Assembly (NCBI RefSeq): GCF_002836255.1
Contig: NZ_PJAU01000056.1
Span: 1 to 64,000, forward strand
Length of the DNA stretch: 64,000 nucleotides
Direction of reading: 5' to 3'
Source: Colwellia sp. 75C3
GTDB taxonomy: Bacteria; Pseudomonadota; Gammaproteobacteria; Enterobacterales; Alteromonadaceae
Below the pieces are notes generated by a model. It saw nothing but the letters and a program-made list of their open reading frames with translations. It was not told the DNA's origin and made no database searches. Positions within the stretch are counted from its first letter, which is position 1; every line of letters begins with the position of its first letter. Of this stretch, positions 51,526-61,793 are shown one piece after another. Position numbers and translations under genes: made by a program.

Positions 51526-52764
51526 ATGACTCAACAAAAACTTCAGAGTAAAGACTCTGTTAATACTGATGCTATTTTAGTGATAAACTGTGGCAGCTCT
51601 TCTATTAAATTTTGTTTAATAAAGCCAGCGACCGGTGAAACATTATTATCGGGTTTAGCCGAATGTTTACTTAGCCCTGAAGCAAAAATCACTATCAAAC
51701 GTGATGGTGAAAAACAAAGCTATAAATTACCTGATGCTTTTGATCATCAAACAGCACTCTCTGTATTGGTGGAGCAATTACAACAACTTAACTTGGTCAA
51801 AGATATCAGTGCAATTGGGCATAGAGTTGTTCATGGTGGTGAACATTATTCACAACCAACATTAATTACTACCGAGGTAGAGCAAAGCATTAGTCAATTG
51901 GCAAAACTAGCGCCATTGCATAATCCAGCCCATCTCATCGGTATAAAAGCATGCCAAGAAGCCTTTGAAAACTTACCGCAAGTAGCCGTGTTTGATACCG
52001 CATTTCATCAGAGCATACCTGAAAAAGCCTACATCTATGGTCTGCCCTATTCTTTGTATAAAGACCATGCAATAAGACGTTACGGCTTTCACGGAACTAG
52101 TCATTATTTTGTCGCGAAACAAGCAGCTAAGCAATTAAAGAAACCACTAGCGCAATGTAACTTAATCAGTGCACATTTAGGTAATGGTTGTAGTGTTACC
52201 GTTATTAAAAATGGTGAAAGTGTTGATACCAGCATGGGCATGACACCTGGCGAAGGCGTAATGATGGGTACTCGCTGTGGCGATATTGATGCCGGTATTA
52301 TCTTTCATCTAGTCGATAATTTAGGTTACTCCATCGCAGATGTTAATAAATTACTCAATAAAGAAAGTGGTTTATTAGGTGTTTCAGGCCTGAGCAATGA
52401 CTGTCGTACTCTAGAAAATGCCATGTTAGAAGATAACCATGTTCAAGCGACATTAGCACTGACGGTATTTTGTTACCGTATAGCCAAAAGCATTGCCTCT
52501 TATAGCGCCAGCTTAACGCAATTAGATGGTTTAATCTTTACCGGTGGTATTGGTGAAAATTCAAGTTGGATACGCGCTGAAATAGTTAAACAGTTAGGTT
52601 TATTGAATTTCTCACTCGATGAAGAAAAGAACCAAGCTACTCGCTTTGGCGCCTCAGGTAATATCGCGACTAAAAGCTCAAGAGCTTGTTTAGTTATTGC
52701 CACCAATGAAGAATGGGTCATTGCCGAGCAATCAGCTCAGTTATTAACAAATTTAGCTAAATAG
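51526..52764 (+). CDS. ackA: Acetate kinase
   Basis: 412 residues. Converts acetyl phosphate and ADP to acetate and ATP. Motifs: VINCGSSSIKFCL near residue 19, IGHRVVHGGEHY near 95-106, YGFHGTSHYFVA near 186, SAHLGNGCSVTVI, and LIFTGGIGENSSWIR near 335. ATG at 51526. Followed 33 bp downstream by pta, forming the usual operon. Confidence 0.97.
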   Translation: MTQQKLQSKDSVNTDAILVINCGSSSIKFCLIKPATGETLLSGLAECLLSPEAKITIKRDGEKQSYKLPDAFDHQTALSVLVEQLQQLNLVKDISAIGHRVVHGGEHYSQPTLITTEVEQSISQLAKLAPLHNPAHLIGIKACQEAFENLPQVAVFDTAFHQSIPEKAYIYGLPYSLYKDHAIRRYGFHGTSHYFVAKQAAKQLKKPLAQCNLISAHLGNGCSVTVIKNGESVDTSMGMTPGEGVMMGTRCGDIDAGIIFHLVDNLGYSIADVNKLLNKESGLLGVSGLSNDCRTLENAMLEDNHVQATLALTVFCYRIAKSIASYSASLTQLDGLIFTGGIGENSSWIRAEIVKQLGLLNFSLDEEKNQATRFGASGNIATKSSRACLVIATNEEWVIAEQSAQLLTNLAK

Positions 52765-52797
52765 CGCTTCAAATAAAGAATATATAGGATTTGATTT

Positions 52798-54918
52798 ATG
52801 CCACATAGAATTATGCTAATCCCTGTTGGCTCAGGCGTAGGCTTAACCAGCGTATCGTTAGGTTTATTGCATGCTTGTCAGCAAAAAGGAATAAAAGTAG
52901 GACACTTTAAACCTATTAGCCAACCCTCACGTAATAGCTTAGCTAAAAAGAATAAAACCATTGAAGCAATTAGCTTATCTCAAAATAGTACTAGCGTATC
53001 GCTTAGCTATGTAGAAGGAAAAATGGGCGATGGTCTTCATGATGTTGTACTAGAAGAAATTGTTGCTAACTTTAATGCTTTTAAAAAAGATCACGACGTT
53101 ATCATTATTGAAGGTTTAGTGCCAACACCTAGACAACCTTATGCGGGTCGCATTAACCGTGATGTAGCTCAAGCACTTGGGGCAAATATTGTATTAGTTG
53201 CCAGCCCTGGTGATGACAGCGCAGAAGAATTTGAAGACAGACTTGAAGTCAGCGCAGAAACCTATGGAGGCATAAAAAACAAACACCTCATTGGTTGTGT
53301 TATCAACAAGCTCAATTGCCCAGATCAAGAAGAATATGGTTTATTGCCCAAAGAAGAAGAAATAGAAAGTGATTTTAATCTAAACCATTGGTTAGATTTA
53401 TCTATTTTTAAAGACCGACACTTTGATTTACTCGGCACAGTAATGTGGGACATCGATCTAATCGCTCCACGTGTGTGTGATATTAGTAACTACCTTGAAG
53501 CTAAAGTGCTTAACGCGGGTGATATGGCACATCGCCGTTTTCGCAGTGTTGCTTTTTGTGCTAGAACCGTATCAAATTTGGTCAGTTACTTAGTACCAGG
53601 TCGTCTTATTGTTACCCCTGGTGATCGCACTGACATTATTATTGCCACCTGCTTATCGGCGTTGAATGGTACAAAATTAGGCGGCTTAATTTTAACTAAT
53701 GGTTTTGAACCTTCCGAGCAGGTGTGGGATTTATGTCAGCAAGCCCTTGATGCTGGCTTACCTGTTCTGTCTGTCCCCTGGGATACTTGGCAAACATCGC
53801 GTCATATCATGGGCTTTAACCCAGAAATACCCAAAGACGATATTCAGCGACAAGACAAAGTAAAACAACATGTTGCTGATAATTTAAGTAGTGATTGGCT
53901 AGAAAGCTTAACCTCTAAGAACAATAGTTATAACTTATTATCACCGCCGGCTTTTAGACATAAATTAACCGAGCTTGCTCGCCAAGCAAATAAGTTAATC
54001 GTTTTACCTGAAGGCACAGATATACGCACTATTAAAGCAGCAGCAATTTGCTGTGAACGTAACATCGCTCGCTGTCAATTGATTGGTAACAAAGAAGAAA
54101 TTCTGCAAATTGCCGAACATCAAGGTATTCAGCTACCTGATAATTTAATCATAACAGACCCCGATTCTATTAGAGATAATTACGTTGGGCCTATGGTCGA
54201 GCTACGTAAAAATAAAGGTCTAACGGATGTTATTGCACTAGAGAACTTAAAAGACAATGTTGTTTTGGCCACTATGATGTTACAACTCGGTCAAGTTGAT
54301 GGCCTTGTTTCTGGCGCTGTTAATACCACTGCAAACACTATAAGACCTGCTTTACAGCTGATTAAAACTGCGCCTGATAGCTCTTTGGTTTCATCAATTT
54401 TCTTTATGTTGTTACCTGATCAAGTGCTTGTGTATGGCGATTGTGCTATTAACCCTGAGCCTAATGCCGAGCAGTTAGCTGATATCGCTATCCAATCTGC
54501 CGACTCTGCTAGAGCCTTTGATATTGAACCAAGAGTTGCCATGATCAGTTACAGTACCGGCAGATCTGGTCAAGGTGCTGATGTAGAAAAAGTCGCTAGA
54601 GCCACTGAAATAGCCAAAGCTAAGCGACCTGATCTAATTATTGATGGACCACTTCAATATGATGCAGCCATTATGGAAAACGTCGCCAAGAAAAAAGCGC
54701 CTAATAGTCCGGTAGCGGGTAAAGCGACAGTGTTTATCTTCCCTGACTTAAATACGGGTAACACCACCTATAAAGCGGTACAGCGTTCGGCTGACTTAGT
54801 CAGCATAGGTCCTATGTTACAAGGGATGAACAAACCGGTTAATGATTTATCTCGCGGTGCATTAGTCGATGATATTGTTTATACCATTGCACTAACAGCA
54901 ATACAGGCGACGATGTAG
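52798..54918 (+). CDS. pta: Phosphate acetyltransferase
   Basis: 706 residues, the long gammaproteobacterial form. N-terminal P-loop-like domain (MLIPVGSGVGLTSVSLGLLHACQQKG), middle DRTGG domain with TPGDRTDIIIATCLSALNGTKLGGLILTNG, and C-terminal transacetylase with LPEGTDIRTIKAAAICCER, MISYSTGRSGQG and NTTYKAVQRS. Converts acetyl-CoA and phosphate to acetyl phosphate. ATG at 52798. Confidence 0.97.
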   Translation: MPHRIMLIPVGSGVGLTSVSLGLLHACQQKGIKVGHFKPISQPSRNSLAKKNKTIEAISLSQNSTSVSLSYVEGKMGDGLHDVVLEEIVANFNAFKKDHDVIIIEGLVPTPRQPYAGRINRDVAQALGANIVLVASPGDDSAEEFEDRLEVSAETYGGIKNKHLIGCVINKLNCPDQEEYGLLPKEEEIESDFNLNHWLDLSIFKDRHFDLLGTVMWDIDLIAPRVCDISNYLEAKVLNAGDMAHRRFRSVAFCARTVSNLVSYLVPGRLIVTPGDRTDIIIATCLSALNGTKLGGLILTNGFEPSEQVWDLCQQALDAGLPVLSVPWDTWQTSRHIMGFNPEIPKDDIQRQDKVKQHVADNLSSDWLESLTSKNNSYNLLSPPAFRHKLTELARQANKLIVLPEGTDIRTIKAAAICCERNIARCQLIGNKEEILQIAEHQGIQLPDNLIITDPDSIRDNYVGPMVELRKNKGLTDVIALENLKDNVVLATMMLQLGQVDGLVSGAVNTTANTIRPALQLIKTAPDSSLVSSIFFMLLPDQVLVYGDCAINPEPNAEQLADIAIQSADSARAFDIEPRVAMISYSTGRSGQGADVEKVARATEIAKAKRPDLIIDGPLQYDAAIMENVAKKKAPNSPVAGKATVFIFPDLNTGNTTYKAVQRSADLVSIGPMLQGMNKPVNDLSRGALVDDIVYTIALTAIQATM

Positions 54919-54986
54919 CATCACATAGGTTTATTGGCTGAAATAAAGTAATAATCTTGGTTCTTTATTGGACATAATTAAATAAC

Positions 54987-55033
54987 AAGACGGTTAAACG
55001 CATTTTTTGATAAGTTTAACCGTCTTAAAACTT
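54987..55033 (+). terminator. Intrinsic terminator after pta
   Basis: AAGACGGTTAAAC at 54987-54999 pairs with GTTTAACCGTCTT at 55014-55026, followed by a modest T-containing stretch. Ends the ackA-pta transcript. Confidence 0.75.
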
Positions 55034-55180
55034 TACTTATATAGATAAAAGAACCCAACAGTGTATTTTGATGACTTATCCACTTTATTAGTATTTAAAC
55101 CCTAGCTAGTCAAAAAACGTACAACTGTTATTTCCCTTTTATTTCAATGTGATATACAGTTAACAACGTATTACGCACAA

Positions 55181-55207
55181 TTCTATCCACAGGTTTTGTG
55201 GATAGAA
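55181..55207. repeat. Inverted DnaA-box-like pair
   Basis: TTCTATCCACA at 55181-55191 and TGTGGATAGAA at 55197-55207 form a perfect 11 bp inverted repeat with a 5-base centre. Each arm contains CTATCCACA, one base from the DnaA box TTATCCACA. It lies in the 546 bp between pta and the ACT-domain gene, which has no gene and is otherwise AT rich. Confidence 0.7.
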
Positions 55208-55464
55208 AACCCTAAGGCAACTATTAATATTTCCGATAAATAACCGAGTAAAACTTTCGTAAACAAACCTTTTAGATAACTTCCCCCTAAATGTAGCTAT
55301 TTTCAATGCGCAGACATTGATCGAGTCTATGATAATCTCAACACATTAAACAACACAGCAAGTAACTAGTGCTATAGTTATACCCACGCCCCCCGAGATT
55401 CAGTTTGATGTGTCATGGGAATATACTAAGAATATTAATCAAATAGATAGCTTTAAGGACATTA

Positions 55465-55845
55465 ATGGCACAGTTAACGCTTAGACTTATTAACGAACAA
55501 TTCGCCATCCACAGTTTATCCGAGAGTGCGACTATTCCGGGGGAAGTATTTAGCGCAAGTATGTTTTTTATTGCAAAGACTTTTGACGAAATATCCATTG
55601 TTTTACCACAAAGCATTATGATTGAAAGTGATGAAGTCGAGTTAAACTGGCATGCATTAGAAGTCGTTGGCCCGCTTGCTTTTACTATGACAGGGATTTT
55701 GTCGAATATCTCTACTGTATTGGCGAATGAAAAAATTAGCATCTTCGCCATTTCTACCTTTGACACAGATTACATCCTGGTAAAAGAAGAATGTATGAAT
55801 ACAGCCATTGAAGCACTACGCGCTAACCAATATTTGGTGATATAG
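55465..55845 (+). CDS. ACT-domain protein
   Basis: 126 residues. The C-terminal part (LNWHALEVVGPLAFTMTGILSNISTVLANEKISIFAISTFDTDYILVKEECMNTAIEAL) is a canonical ACT fold with the small-molecule-binding G-x-L loop; the N-terminal part is a second related half (FFIAKTFDEISIVLPQ). Belongs to the COG3603/CASTOR-like ACT family; ligand unknown. ATG at 55465 with AAGGAC upstream. Confidence 0.88.
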   Translation: MAQLTLRLINEQFAIHSLSESATIPGEVFSASMFFIAKTFDEISIVLPQSIMIESDEVELNWHALEVVGPLAFTMTGILSNISTVLANEKISIFAISTFDTDYILVKEECMNTAIEALRANQYLVI

Positions 55846-56000
55846 TGACAAAGCTATTCTTTTTCTTTTGATAATAATCAGCCGGTAAGCTAAGTAATTT
55901 AGACACAGTGGCGGTAGTCAGCCTCTTTAGTATGACCAGAACTACGTTAGGTTTTGCTGATCTAACGGTCCTGATCAGAAAAGTATAGTCGACGCCTTTC

Positions 56001-56936
56001 TTACGAATCCTGCTGAATTTCCAATGATTTTTGTTTAATAAAGTCGATAAACACGCGGTTTTTATTAGGCATATATTTACTTTGCACATACTGCAAACAA
56101 ATATCACCGTGGTAACTGCATTGTAAATGCCAATCTTTCAATAACGGAATTAGTTTTCCCGCTTCAATCCCTTTTTGCGCGGTGTAATCAGGTAAAGAAC
56201 CGACACCAAAGCCTTGTTCAATGGCATCTCGACGCATTTCACTATGGTTAAGTAAATACGATCCTGTTACTTCTACAGTTGTTTTTTGATTTTTATTACT
56301 AAATCGCCAACGATTATCTGTCATATTTTCGCCTAAGCAAATACACGGTAAATATTTTAAATCATCGGGGTGTGTTGGCAGAGTATGGTTCGCGAGGAAA
56401 TCAGGACTGGCACATAATACCTGTTCAACACGACCAATTTTAACATTTACCAACGCTTCAATTGGATAGTCATTAATATGAATTAAGAAATCAACGCCGT
56501 CATGAATAGGATCTAAAATACGGTCGGTTACTTTTAAATGTAACTGAATGTCCGGATAGCATTTTAAAAACTCAACAAAGAGTGGACGTAATACCTGATT
56601 CGCTAGTGATTTTGGTGCAGCCACTCTCAGTAAACCACTAACCGTCGATGTTGCAGAGCGACTGGCATTCACTGCTTGCTCAGCAGATTCAACCATCTGT
56701 TTGCAATAATCAAACGTTATTTTCCCTGACTCAGTTAATGCCAATTGTCTTGTCGTTCGCTGTAATAATTTGATACCTAACGCATCTTCTAATCGACTAA
56801 TTTGTCGGCTAACTGCCGAGGGAGTAATTCCTAGTTTCCTTGCCGCTTTACTAAAGTTCCCCTGCTCAACCACAGTAACCAAAATAGCCATGTCAGCTAA
56901 TAAAGGCATTAGTTTATTTGTGTCCATGAGGCACAA
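56001..56936 (-). CDS. LysR-family transcriptional regulator
   Basis: 311 residues. N-terminal helix-turn-helix: FSKAARKLGITPSAVSRQISRLEDALGIKLLQRTTRQLALTESG (about residues 28-71). The C-terminal domain is the usual periplasmic-binding-like co-inducer fold with LRVAAPKSLANQVLRPLFVEFL. Start is M1 at 56936 or M4 (MDTNKLMPLLADM). Divergent from the LysE-type exporter gene at 57042, its probable target. Confidence 0.93.
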   Translation of the reverse strand: MCLMDTNKLMPLLADMAILVTVVEQGNFSKAARKLGITPSAVSRQISRLEDALGIKLLQRTTRQLALTESGKITFDYCKQMVESAEQAVNASRSATSTVSGLLRVAAPKSLANQVLRPLFVEFLKCYPDIQLHLKVTDRILDPIHDGVDFLIHINDYPIEALVNVKIGRVEQVLCASPDFLANHTLPTHPDDLKYLPCICLGENMTDNRWRFSNKNQKTTVEVTGSYLLNHSEMRRDAIEQGFGVGSLPDYTAQKGIEAGKLIPLLKDWHLQCSYHGDICLQYVQSKYMPNKNRVFIDFIKQKSLEIQQDS

Positions 56937-57041
56937 GTCCTTTTACAAATGTGTGTATTGTTTTAAATATCTCATAGATTAACATAGTTGTTGGATAATA
57001 AGCGGCTTGCTTGAACAGACTTCACATTGTAAGAGGAAAAT

Positions 57042-57683
57042 ATGGAAGCACTAATAAATACGTATATGGCAGAAATTATTGCGGTAAGTACAATCGCTAT
57101 TTTTATGGCTATGTTACCAGGAGCTGATTTTGTGATGGTGACGCGTACCAGTATCTACAATGGTCGTTTAGCCGGTTTATATATGAGCTTAGGCATGTGT
57201 TTATCTGTTTGTATTCATGCCAGTTATTCAATTGCAGGATTAGCCGTAATTATTGCAAATTCGCCATGGTTATTTACGGCCATTAAATACTTAGGTGCCG
57301 CGTATCTTATTTATATTGCCTGGCAGTTATTAACAACACCTGCTCTTTTAAATAAAGATAAAAACAATAAAACAGCCCGGATGTCAGCTTTTAAGGCATT
57401 ACGTTTAGGCTTTACTTGCAATATATTAAACCCCAAAACATCTATCTTTTTCTTGAGTATTTTTACCCAAGTTGTGTCGGTAGATACGCCCTTAATAATG
57501 CAAATAACTTATGGATTGATCATTATGTTGGCACATTTCATCTGGTACAGCGGTATTGCTTTATTATTATCACACCCAAATATTTTGCCTCGCTTCAATA
57601 GACAAAAACAGAAAATTGATAAAGTGTCGGGGTTTGTCTTAATGATAATTGCTATAAAACTCACCTTAGTAAATTCTATTTAA
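57042..57683 (+). CDS. LysE/RhtB-family exporter
   Basis: 213 residues with six membrane helices. N-terminal IAIFMAMLPGADFVMVTRTSIYNGRLAGLYMSLGMC contains the P-G-A/P motif of RhtB/LysE proteins; the later NILNPKTSIFFLSIFTQV helix is typical. Exports an amino acid or related compound. Unrelated in position to the cassette LysE at 10110. Divergent from the LysR gene, which probably controls it. Confidence 0.92.
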   Translation: MEALINTYMAEIIAVSTIAIFMAMLPGADFVMVTRTSIYNGRLAGLYMSLGMCLSVCIHASYSIAGLAVIIANSPWLFTAIKYLGAAYLIYIAWQLLTTPALLNKDKNNKTARMSAFKALRLGFTCNILNPKTSIFFLSIFTQVVSVDTPLIMQITYGLIIMLAHFIWYSGIALLLSHPNILPRFNRQKQKIDKVSGFVLMIIAIKLTLVNSI

Positions 57684-57871
57684 GTAAAAGTCTGTTTCAT
57701 ATTTCGATTTGGACAATAAATTTACTACCGAAATAGCACAGGTTATCGATATTAAAGAGCCATAGCATCTCTGGTGATTAGGCATTCAGCTATCCGAAGA
57801 AAAGCGGATATAGCCTATCGTTTCTGATATCATATTAAGCCTTGATTATTAGACATTGGAAACGCTCAGAG

Positions 57872-58222
57872 ATGATTATCTTATACGGCATAAAAAATTG
57901 CGATACCGTGAGAAAGGCCACTAAATGGCTTGAAGCAAATGACATTGCACATCAGCTTTATGACTTTAAAAAGCAACCGTTAACCGCCGAGTTATTAACA
58001 GAATTTGTTAGCCAAAGTGATTGGTCTTTATTATTAAACAAGCGCAGCACAACCTTTCGTAATCTGCCTGATGAGATAAAAAACAACTTAACAGATGAAG
58101 TTATATTTGCCACCGTGCTTGAGCAACCTACACTGCTTAAAAGACCGCTATTGCCATTAAATGGTGAACTCAACCTTGGTTTTAAAGTAGATCAGTACCA
58201 AACTCTTTTCGCTAATAAATAA
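57872..58222 (+). CDS. ArsC/Spx-family protein (YffB-like)
   Basis: 116 residues from ATG 57872 (MIILYGIKNCDTVRKATKWLE); the upstream start adds ten unconserved residues. Thioredoxin-like fold with a single cysteine in G-I-K-N-C-D-T and the RP of FATVLEQPTLLKRPLL, as in YffB-type Spx/ArsC-like proteins. In E. coli the homologue also sits next to dapE. Not a true arsenate reductase by this evidence. Confidence 0.9.
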   Translation: MIILYGIKNCDTVRKATKWLEANDIAHQLYDFKKQPLTAELLTEFVSQSDWSLLLNKRSTTFRNLPDEIKNNLTDEVIFATVLEQPTLLKRPLLPLNGELNLGFKVDQYQTLFANK

Positions 58223-58288
58223 TTAATTTTTTCGATTAAAAATACGTCACTAAAACCACTTCATTGTAATTAAGTAAAGGTAGTCCTT

Positions 58289-59488
58289 GTGAGTCAAATT
58301 GAACAAAAAAATCAAAGCGCTGTTATCGAGTTGGCAATAGATCTAATGTCTAGAGCTTCAGTTACCCCTGAAGATGCTGGTTGTCAAAAACTGATGGCAC
58401 AGCGATTAGCAAAGCTCGGATTTACTAATGAAAGTATGATTTTTGCTGATACCACAAATCTTTGGTCTCGTCGTGATAGCACTGAAACCAAGAAAGAAAA
58501 CGATGTAGTGTTTTGTTTTGCTGGTCACACAGATGTGGTGCCTGCCGGTAATCTTGAATTATGGAATACGCCGCCATTTGAACCAACAATTATCGATGGT
58601 ATGTTATATGGCCGCGGTGCGTCGGACATGAAAGGTAGTCTGGCGGCAATGATAGTAGCGACAGAGCGCTTTGTTCAAGACCACCCAGATCATCAAGGTT
58701 CAATTGCTTATTTAATAACAAGTGATGAAGAAGGGCCATTTATCAATGGCACCACTAAAGTTATTGATACCTTAGAAGCACGTAATGAAAAAATAACTTA
58801 CTGTATTGTTGGTGAGCCTTCAAGTACTCACTCTGTCGGCGATATTGTCAAAAATGGTCGTCGTGGTTCGATTTCAGCTGAGGTAGATATTAAAGGTAAA
58901 CAAGGCCATGTTGCCTACCCTGAGCATGTGAGAAATCCCATTCACTTAGCTATGCCTGCGTTAACCGAATTAAGTTTAGTTGAATGGGACCAAGGTAATG
59001 ATTATTTCCCTGCTACCAGCTTTCAACTGTCTAATATTAATGCCGGTACTGGTGCAACAAATGTTGTACCTGGCCATATCAATGCCTTATTTAACTTACG
59101 TTACAGCACTGAATTAACAGACCAAATTATTGTAAAACAAGTAGAGTCTATCCTTGATAAACACCAACTTGATTATGATATAAAGTGGACCTTTAATGGT
59201 AAGCCATTTATTACTGAACATGTTGCATCAGAGCACGGTTTTTTAAACGCTGTTAGCCAAGCAATATTGTCGGTTACCGGTAAAGAGACGCAGTTATCTA
59301 CGTCTGGTGGCACTTCAGATGGTCGATTTATCGCGCCAACAGGGGCACAAGTTATTGAACTTGGACCCTGTAACGCCACTATCCATCAAGTAAATGAGTC
59401 GGTTTGTTGTGATGATTTAGAAAAGCTCGTTGATATTTACTATCATTGTTTAGTTAATGTTCTATGTACGCATAAAACAAATACTTAG
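58289..59488 (+). CDS. dapE: Succinyl-diaminopimelate desuccinylase
   Basis: 399 residues. Zinc peptidase-family enzyme of lysine/diaminopimelate biosynthesis. Metal ligands: [11 protein letters not shown] near residue 74-84, [27 protein letters not shown] with the catalytic glutamate, and the later [12 protein letters not shown] and [17 protein letters not shown] start at 58289 after AAAGGTAG. Confidence 0.96.
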   Translation: MSQIEQKNQSAVIELAIDLMSRASVTPEDAGCQKLMAQRLAKLGFTNESMIFADTTNLWSRRDSTETKKENDVVFCFAGHTDVVPAGNLELWNTPPFEPTIIDGMLYGRGASDMKGSLAAMIVATERFVQDHPDHQGSIAYLITSDEEGPFINGTTKVIDTLEARNEKITYCIVGEPSSTHSVGDIVKNGRRGSISAEVDIKGKQGHVAYPEHVRNPIHLAMPALTELSLVEWDQGNDYFPATSFQLSNINAGTGATNVVPGHINALFNLRYSTELTDQIIVKQVESILDKHQLDYDIKWTFNGKPFITEHVASEHGFLNAVSQAILSVTGKETQLSTSGGTSDGRFIAPTGAQVIELGPCNATIHQVNESVCCDDLEKLVDIYYHCLVNVLCTHKTNT

Positions 59489-59540
59489 TTCTTTCTTTAG
59501 TTAATTCTCTATTTAATTAGTCATAAGGGTTAATTTAGCT

Positions 59541-60254
59541 ATGCTAACGAGCAAGCACATCAATCCAGCTCAATTACTGGGTCAAACCGACGTTCACTTA
59601 CACTATGTAAATGAACGAGTTGCCATTCATAAAGAGATGAAAGCCACTTTTGATGTGATGGTGGCAGCGGCTAAAGGTGATGGCATCGAGCTAGAAATTG
59701 CCAGTGGATTTCGCTCATTTGATCGACAACTTATGTTATGGAATAACAAGTTTTCGGGGAAAACATCGATTAAAGATAGTGACGGAGAAGTAGTTTCTCT
59801 AGGAGACTTATCTCCTCTTGAACTAACTCACAGTATTTTACTTTATTCTGCCCTACCTGGGGCAAGCCGCCATCATTGGGGTTGTGACATTGATGTGTAC
59901 GCGCCAAATCTATTAGCTGAAGATTATCAATTACAACTTGAACCATGGGAATACAGTGAACAAGGACCATTAGCAAAGTTATCAGCTTGGCTTGGTCAAT
60001 ACGCGCACCAGTTTGGCTTTTATTTCCCTTACGCACGCTTTCAAGGTGGTGTTGCCAAAGAGCCTTGGCATTTATCATACCTGCCATTAGCTCAACAATA
60101 CCAACAAGCATTTGATGTAGAACTATTAACACAAGCACTAAAAAACAGCGCTATATTAGGTAAAGATGTCATTATTGAAAATATAGATGACATAGCAAAT
60201 CGTTATATTAACAATGTTTGTGATGCACCAAGCAATGTTATACTGGCTAAATAG
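59541..60254 (+). CDS. M15B D-alanyl-D-alanine carboxypeptidase (VanY-like)
   Basis: 237 residues, no signal peptide seen. Zinc-binding triad pattern: SRHHWGCDIDVY (H-x6-D) near residue 111-122 and EPWHLSYLPL near the end with the second histidine; ASGFRSFDRQLMLW is the arginine-containing substrate region. This is the VanY/LdcB type. It would trim peptidoglycan peptides, though the lack of a signal peptide leaves the location open. ATG at 59541. Confidence 0.92.
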   Translation: MLTSKHINPAQLLGQTDVHLHYVNERVAIHKEMKATFDVMVAAAKGDGIELEIASGFRSFDRQLMLWNNKFSGKTSIKDSDGEVVSLGDLSPLELTHSILLYSALPGASRHHWGCDIDVYAPNLLAEDYQLQLEPWEYSEQGPLAKLSAWLGQYAHQFGFYFPYARFQGGVAKEPWHLSYLPLAQQYQQAFDVELLTQALKNSAILGKDVIIENIDDIANRYINNVCDAPSNVILAK

Positions 60255-60312
60255 TCATCGAAGGTACTAATTTTAGCGAATTAACTCCACCAACTTACCA
60301 AGAGGCAGCCCA

Positions 60313-60504
60313 ATGGACAATTGGTTAGCTATTTTTATGATAGTAATAACAGTCGTTATTATCATAGGAAATTTGAGCACATTTCAAAAAAGCTCAAAAC
60401 AAAGAATGCGTAAAAAAAGTTTAAACGACCGAGAAGAGACACTACCTAGAACAAATAAAAGTGCTCATAAAATGAAACCTGTCGAGAAAAACCCTCTGAA
60501 ATAA
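60313..60504 (+). CDS. DUF2897 small membrane protein
   Basis: 63 residues: one N-terminal membrane helix (WLAIFMIVITVVIIIGNLSTF) and a basic hydrophilic tail. Matches the short DUF2897 pattern in Alteromonadales. ATG at 60313 with AGAGG just upstream. Function unknown. Confidence 0.82.
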   Translation: MDNWLAIFMIVITVVIIIGNLSTFQKSSKQRMRKKSLNDREETLPRTNKSAHKMKPVEKNPLK

Positions 60505-60522
60505 ACAGCAAAATTCAGACAT

Positions 60523-60551
60523 AAAAAAACTCCAACTATCGGAGTTTTTTT
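60523..60551. terminator. Bidirectional intrinsic terminator
   Basis: AAAAAAACTCC and GGAGTTTTTTT flank AACTATC, with A and T tracts on both sides. Separates the rightward DUF2897 gene from leftward bamC. Confidence 0.9.
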
Positions 60552-60623
60552 ATGTCTGTAAAGTTATATCCCCAAGCCTCACAAACCAGTTTAGGGATAT
60601 ACTTTACTTAGATCAATCTAACG

Positions 60624-61793
60624 TTAGAAAACATCTCTAAACGATAAACCTTTTTCTATTACTGGGAATATTCTTTCTAATGTTTCAAGTGGTAATGGCT
60701 CACCTGCAGCATTATAAATAGTTACTGATGTCTTATGGTTAAGTTCGTCAAGCGGCGCTAATACAAATTGATAATTAGCATCATTAACATCGACTACTGG
60801 CGCATCATCACCCCAGATACTGTCCCATATACTTGTATCCGGTTGAACGAAGTCTACATAATAAATCTTTTTATCTTCATTAAGATCGTTAATAGTAAAG
60901 CCATTGTTTTCGAAGAATAATGGCATGTTACCCCATAAATCCTCTAAGCCCATTTCAACCACATAAGCAGGCTCTTCTTCAATATTTTTACCTAGGGTTA
61001 CTAATTTTTGATTCGCACGAGTTAAACGATCTGCACGTTGTTGAACACGATAGTTATAATCAACGGCGGCTATTAACTCATTAAGCATCGCTTTTTCGGC
61101 GCGTTGCTTATCAATAGGATCCATTGTTTTGCTACCACCTGTTTCATCCGTTTGAATGAAATCGATTAATGAAACACGTAATGAAACACTACGACCATGC
61201 GGTTTAGCAAGTAATTGGTAACGAAAGCGCAAACTCTTAGAGAATTGAATGTCAGTGAAGATCCAACCAGCATCAATTTCATTATGATACCAATCAGACT
61301 CAATTATAGCCGTTTTAATACCTTCACGTTTGATACTGGTTTCTTTTAAACTGGTCGATCCTTCAATAACTTTACTTAAGGTTACTTCCGTATCTTCTTC
61401 AACGTAGTTATAGGTAATTTCGTCTTCCGTTAACTGTTCTTTGACCACCTTTTCGATAAATTCTAATAAATCTTTGTCTTCCAATACCTTATCAAACCAA
61501 ATGATGGCGATATTTGATTCATCAACAACACGTGAAGACGCAGCAACAGGCATAACTAAAGAAGGTGCTCGAATATCCATGTCCTTTCCGACAGGACCTT
61601 GATGGTTTATCTTATTTGTGATAAAAAAATCTTTAGTTTGCTTTGGTTTATTCAAATTAGCAGGAATAACGAGATCGTTAGCTTCAGGCTTATGCTGATA
61701 ATCAAAACTACCTTGTGCTTGTTTATTATTAACAGATCCACAAGCTGTTAGTGACAAGGCTAACAGTGATAAATAAAATGCTCTACAACTCAT
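60624..61793 (-). CDS. bamC: Outer membrane assembly lipoprotein BamC
   Basis: 389 residues. Lipobox LTAC at the N terminus (cysteine about residue 18). BamC features: a flexible N-terminal stretch with DLVIPANLNKP and the two helix-grip-like domains including SLRFRYQLLAKPHGRSVSLRVSLIDFIQTDETGG and GLEDLWGNMPLFFENNGFTINDLNEDKKIYYVDFV. Part of the Bam complex folding outer-membrane proteins. Longer than the E. coli protein (about 344). The usual upstream dapA gene is not here: gcvR follows directly in the divergent direction. Confidence 0.93.
   Translation of the reverse strand: MSCRAFYLSLLALSLTACGSVNNKQAQGSFDYQHKPEANDLVIPANLNKPKQTKDFFITNKINHQGPVGKDMDIRAPSLVMPVAASSRVVDESNIAIIWFDKVLEDKDLLEFIEKVVKEQLTEDEITYNYVEEDTEVTLSKVIEGSTSLKETSIKREGIKTAIIESDWYHNEIDAGWIFTDIQFSKSLRFRYQLLAKPHGRSVSLRVSLIDFIQTDETGGSKTMDPIDKQRAEKAMLNELIAAVDYNYRVQQRADRLTRANQKLVTLGKNIEEEPAYVVEMGLEDLWGNMPLFFENNGFTINDLNEDKKIYYVDFVQPDTSIWDSIWGDDAPVVDVNDANYQFVLAPLDELNHKTSVTIYNAAGEPLPLETLERIFPVIEKGLSFRDVF

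Noticed and set aside
55181-55207. Replication origin
   Set aside because: Only one inverted DnaA-box-like pair; no cluster of boxes, no dnaA, dnaN, gidA or parAB genes nearby.
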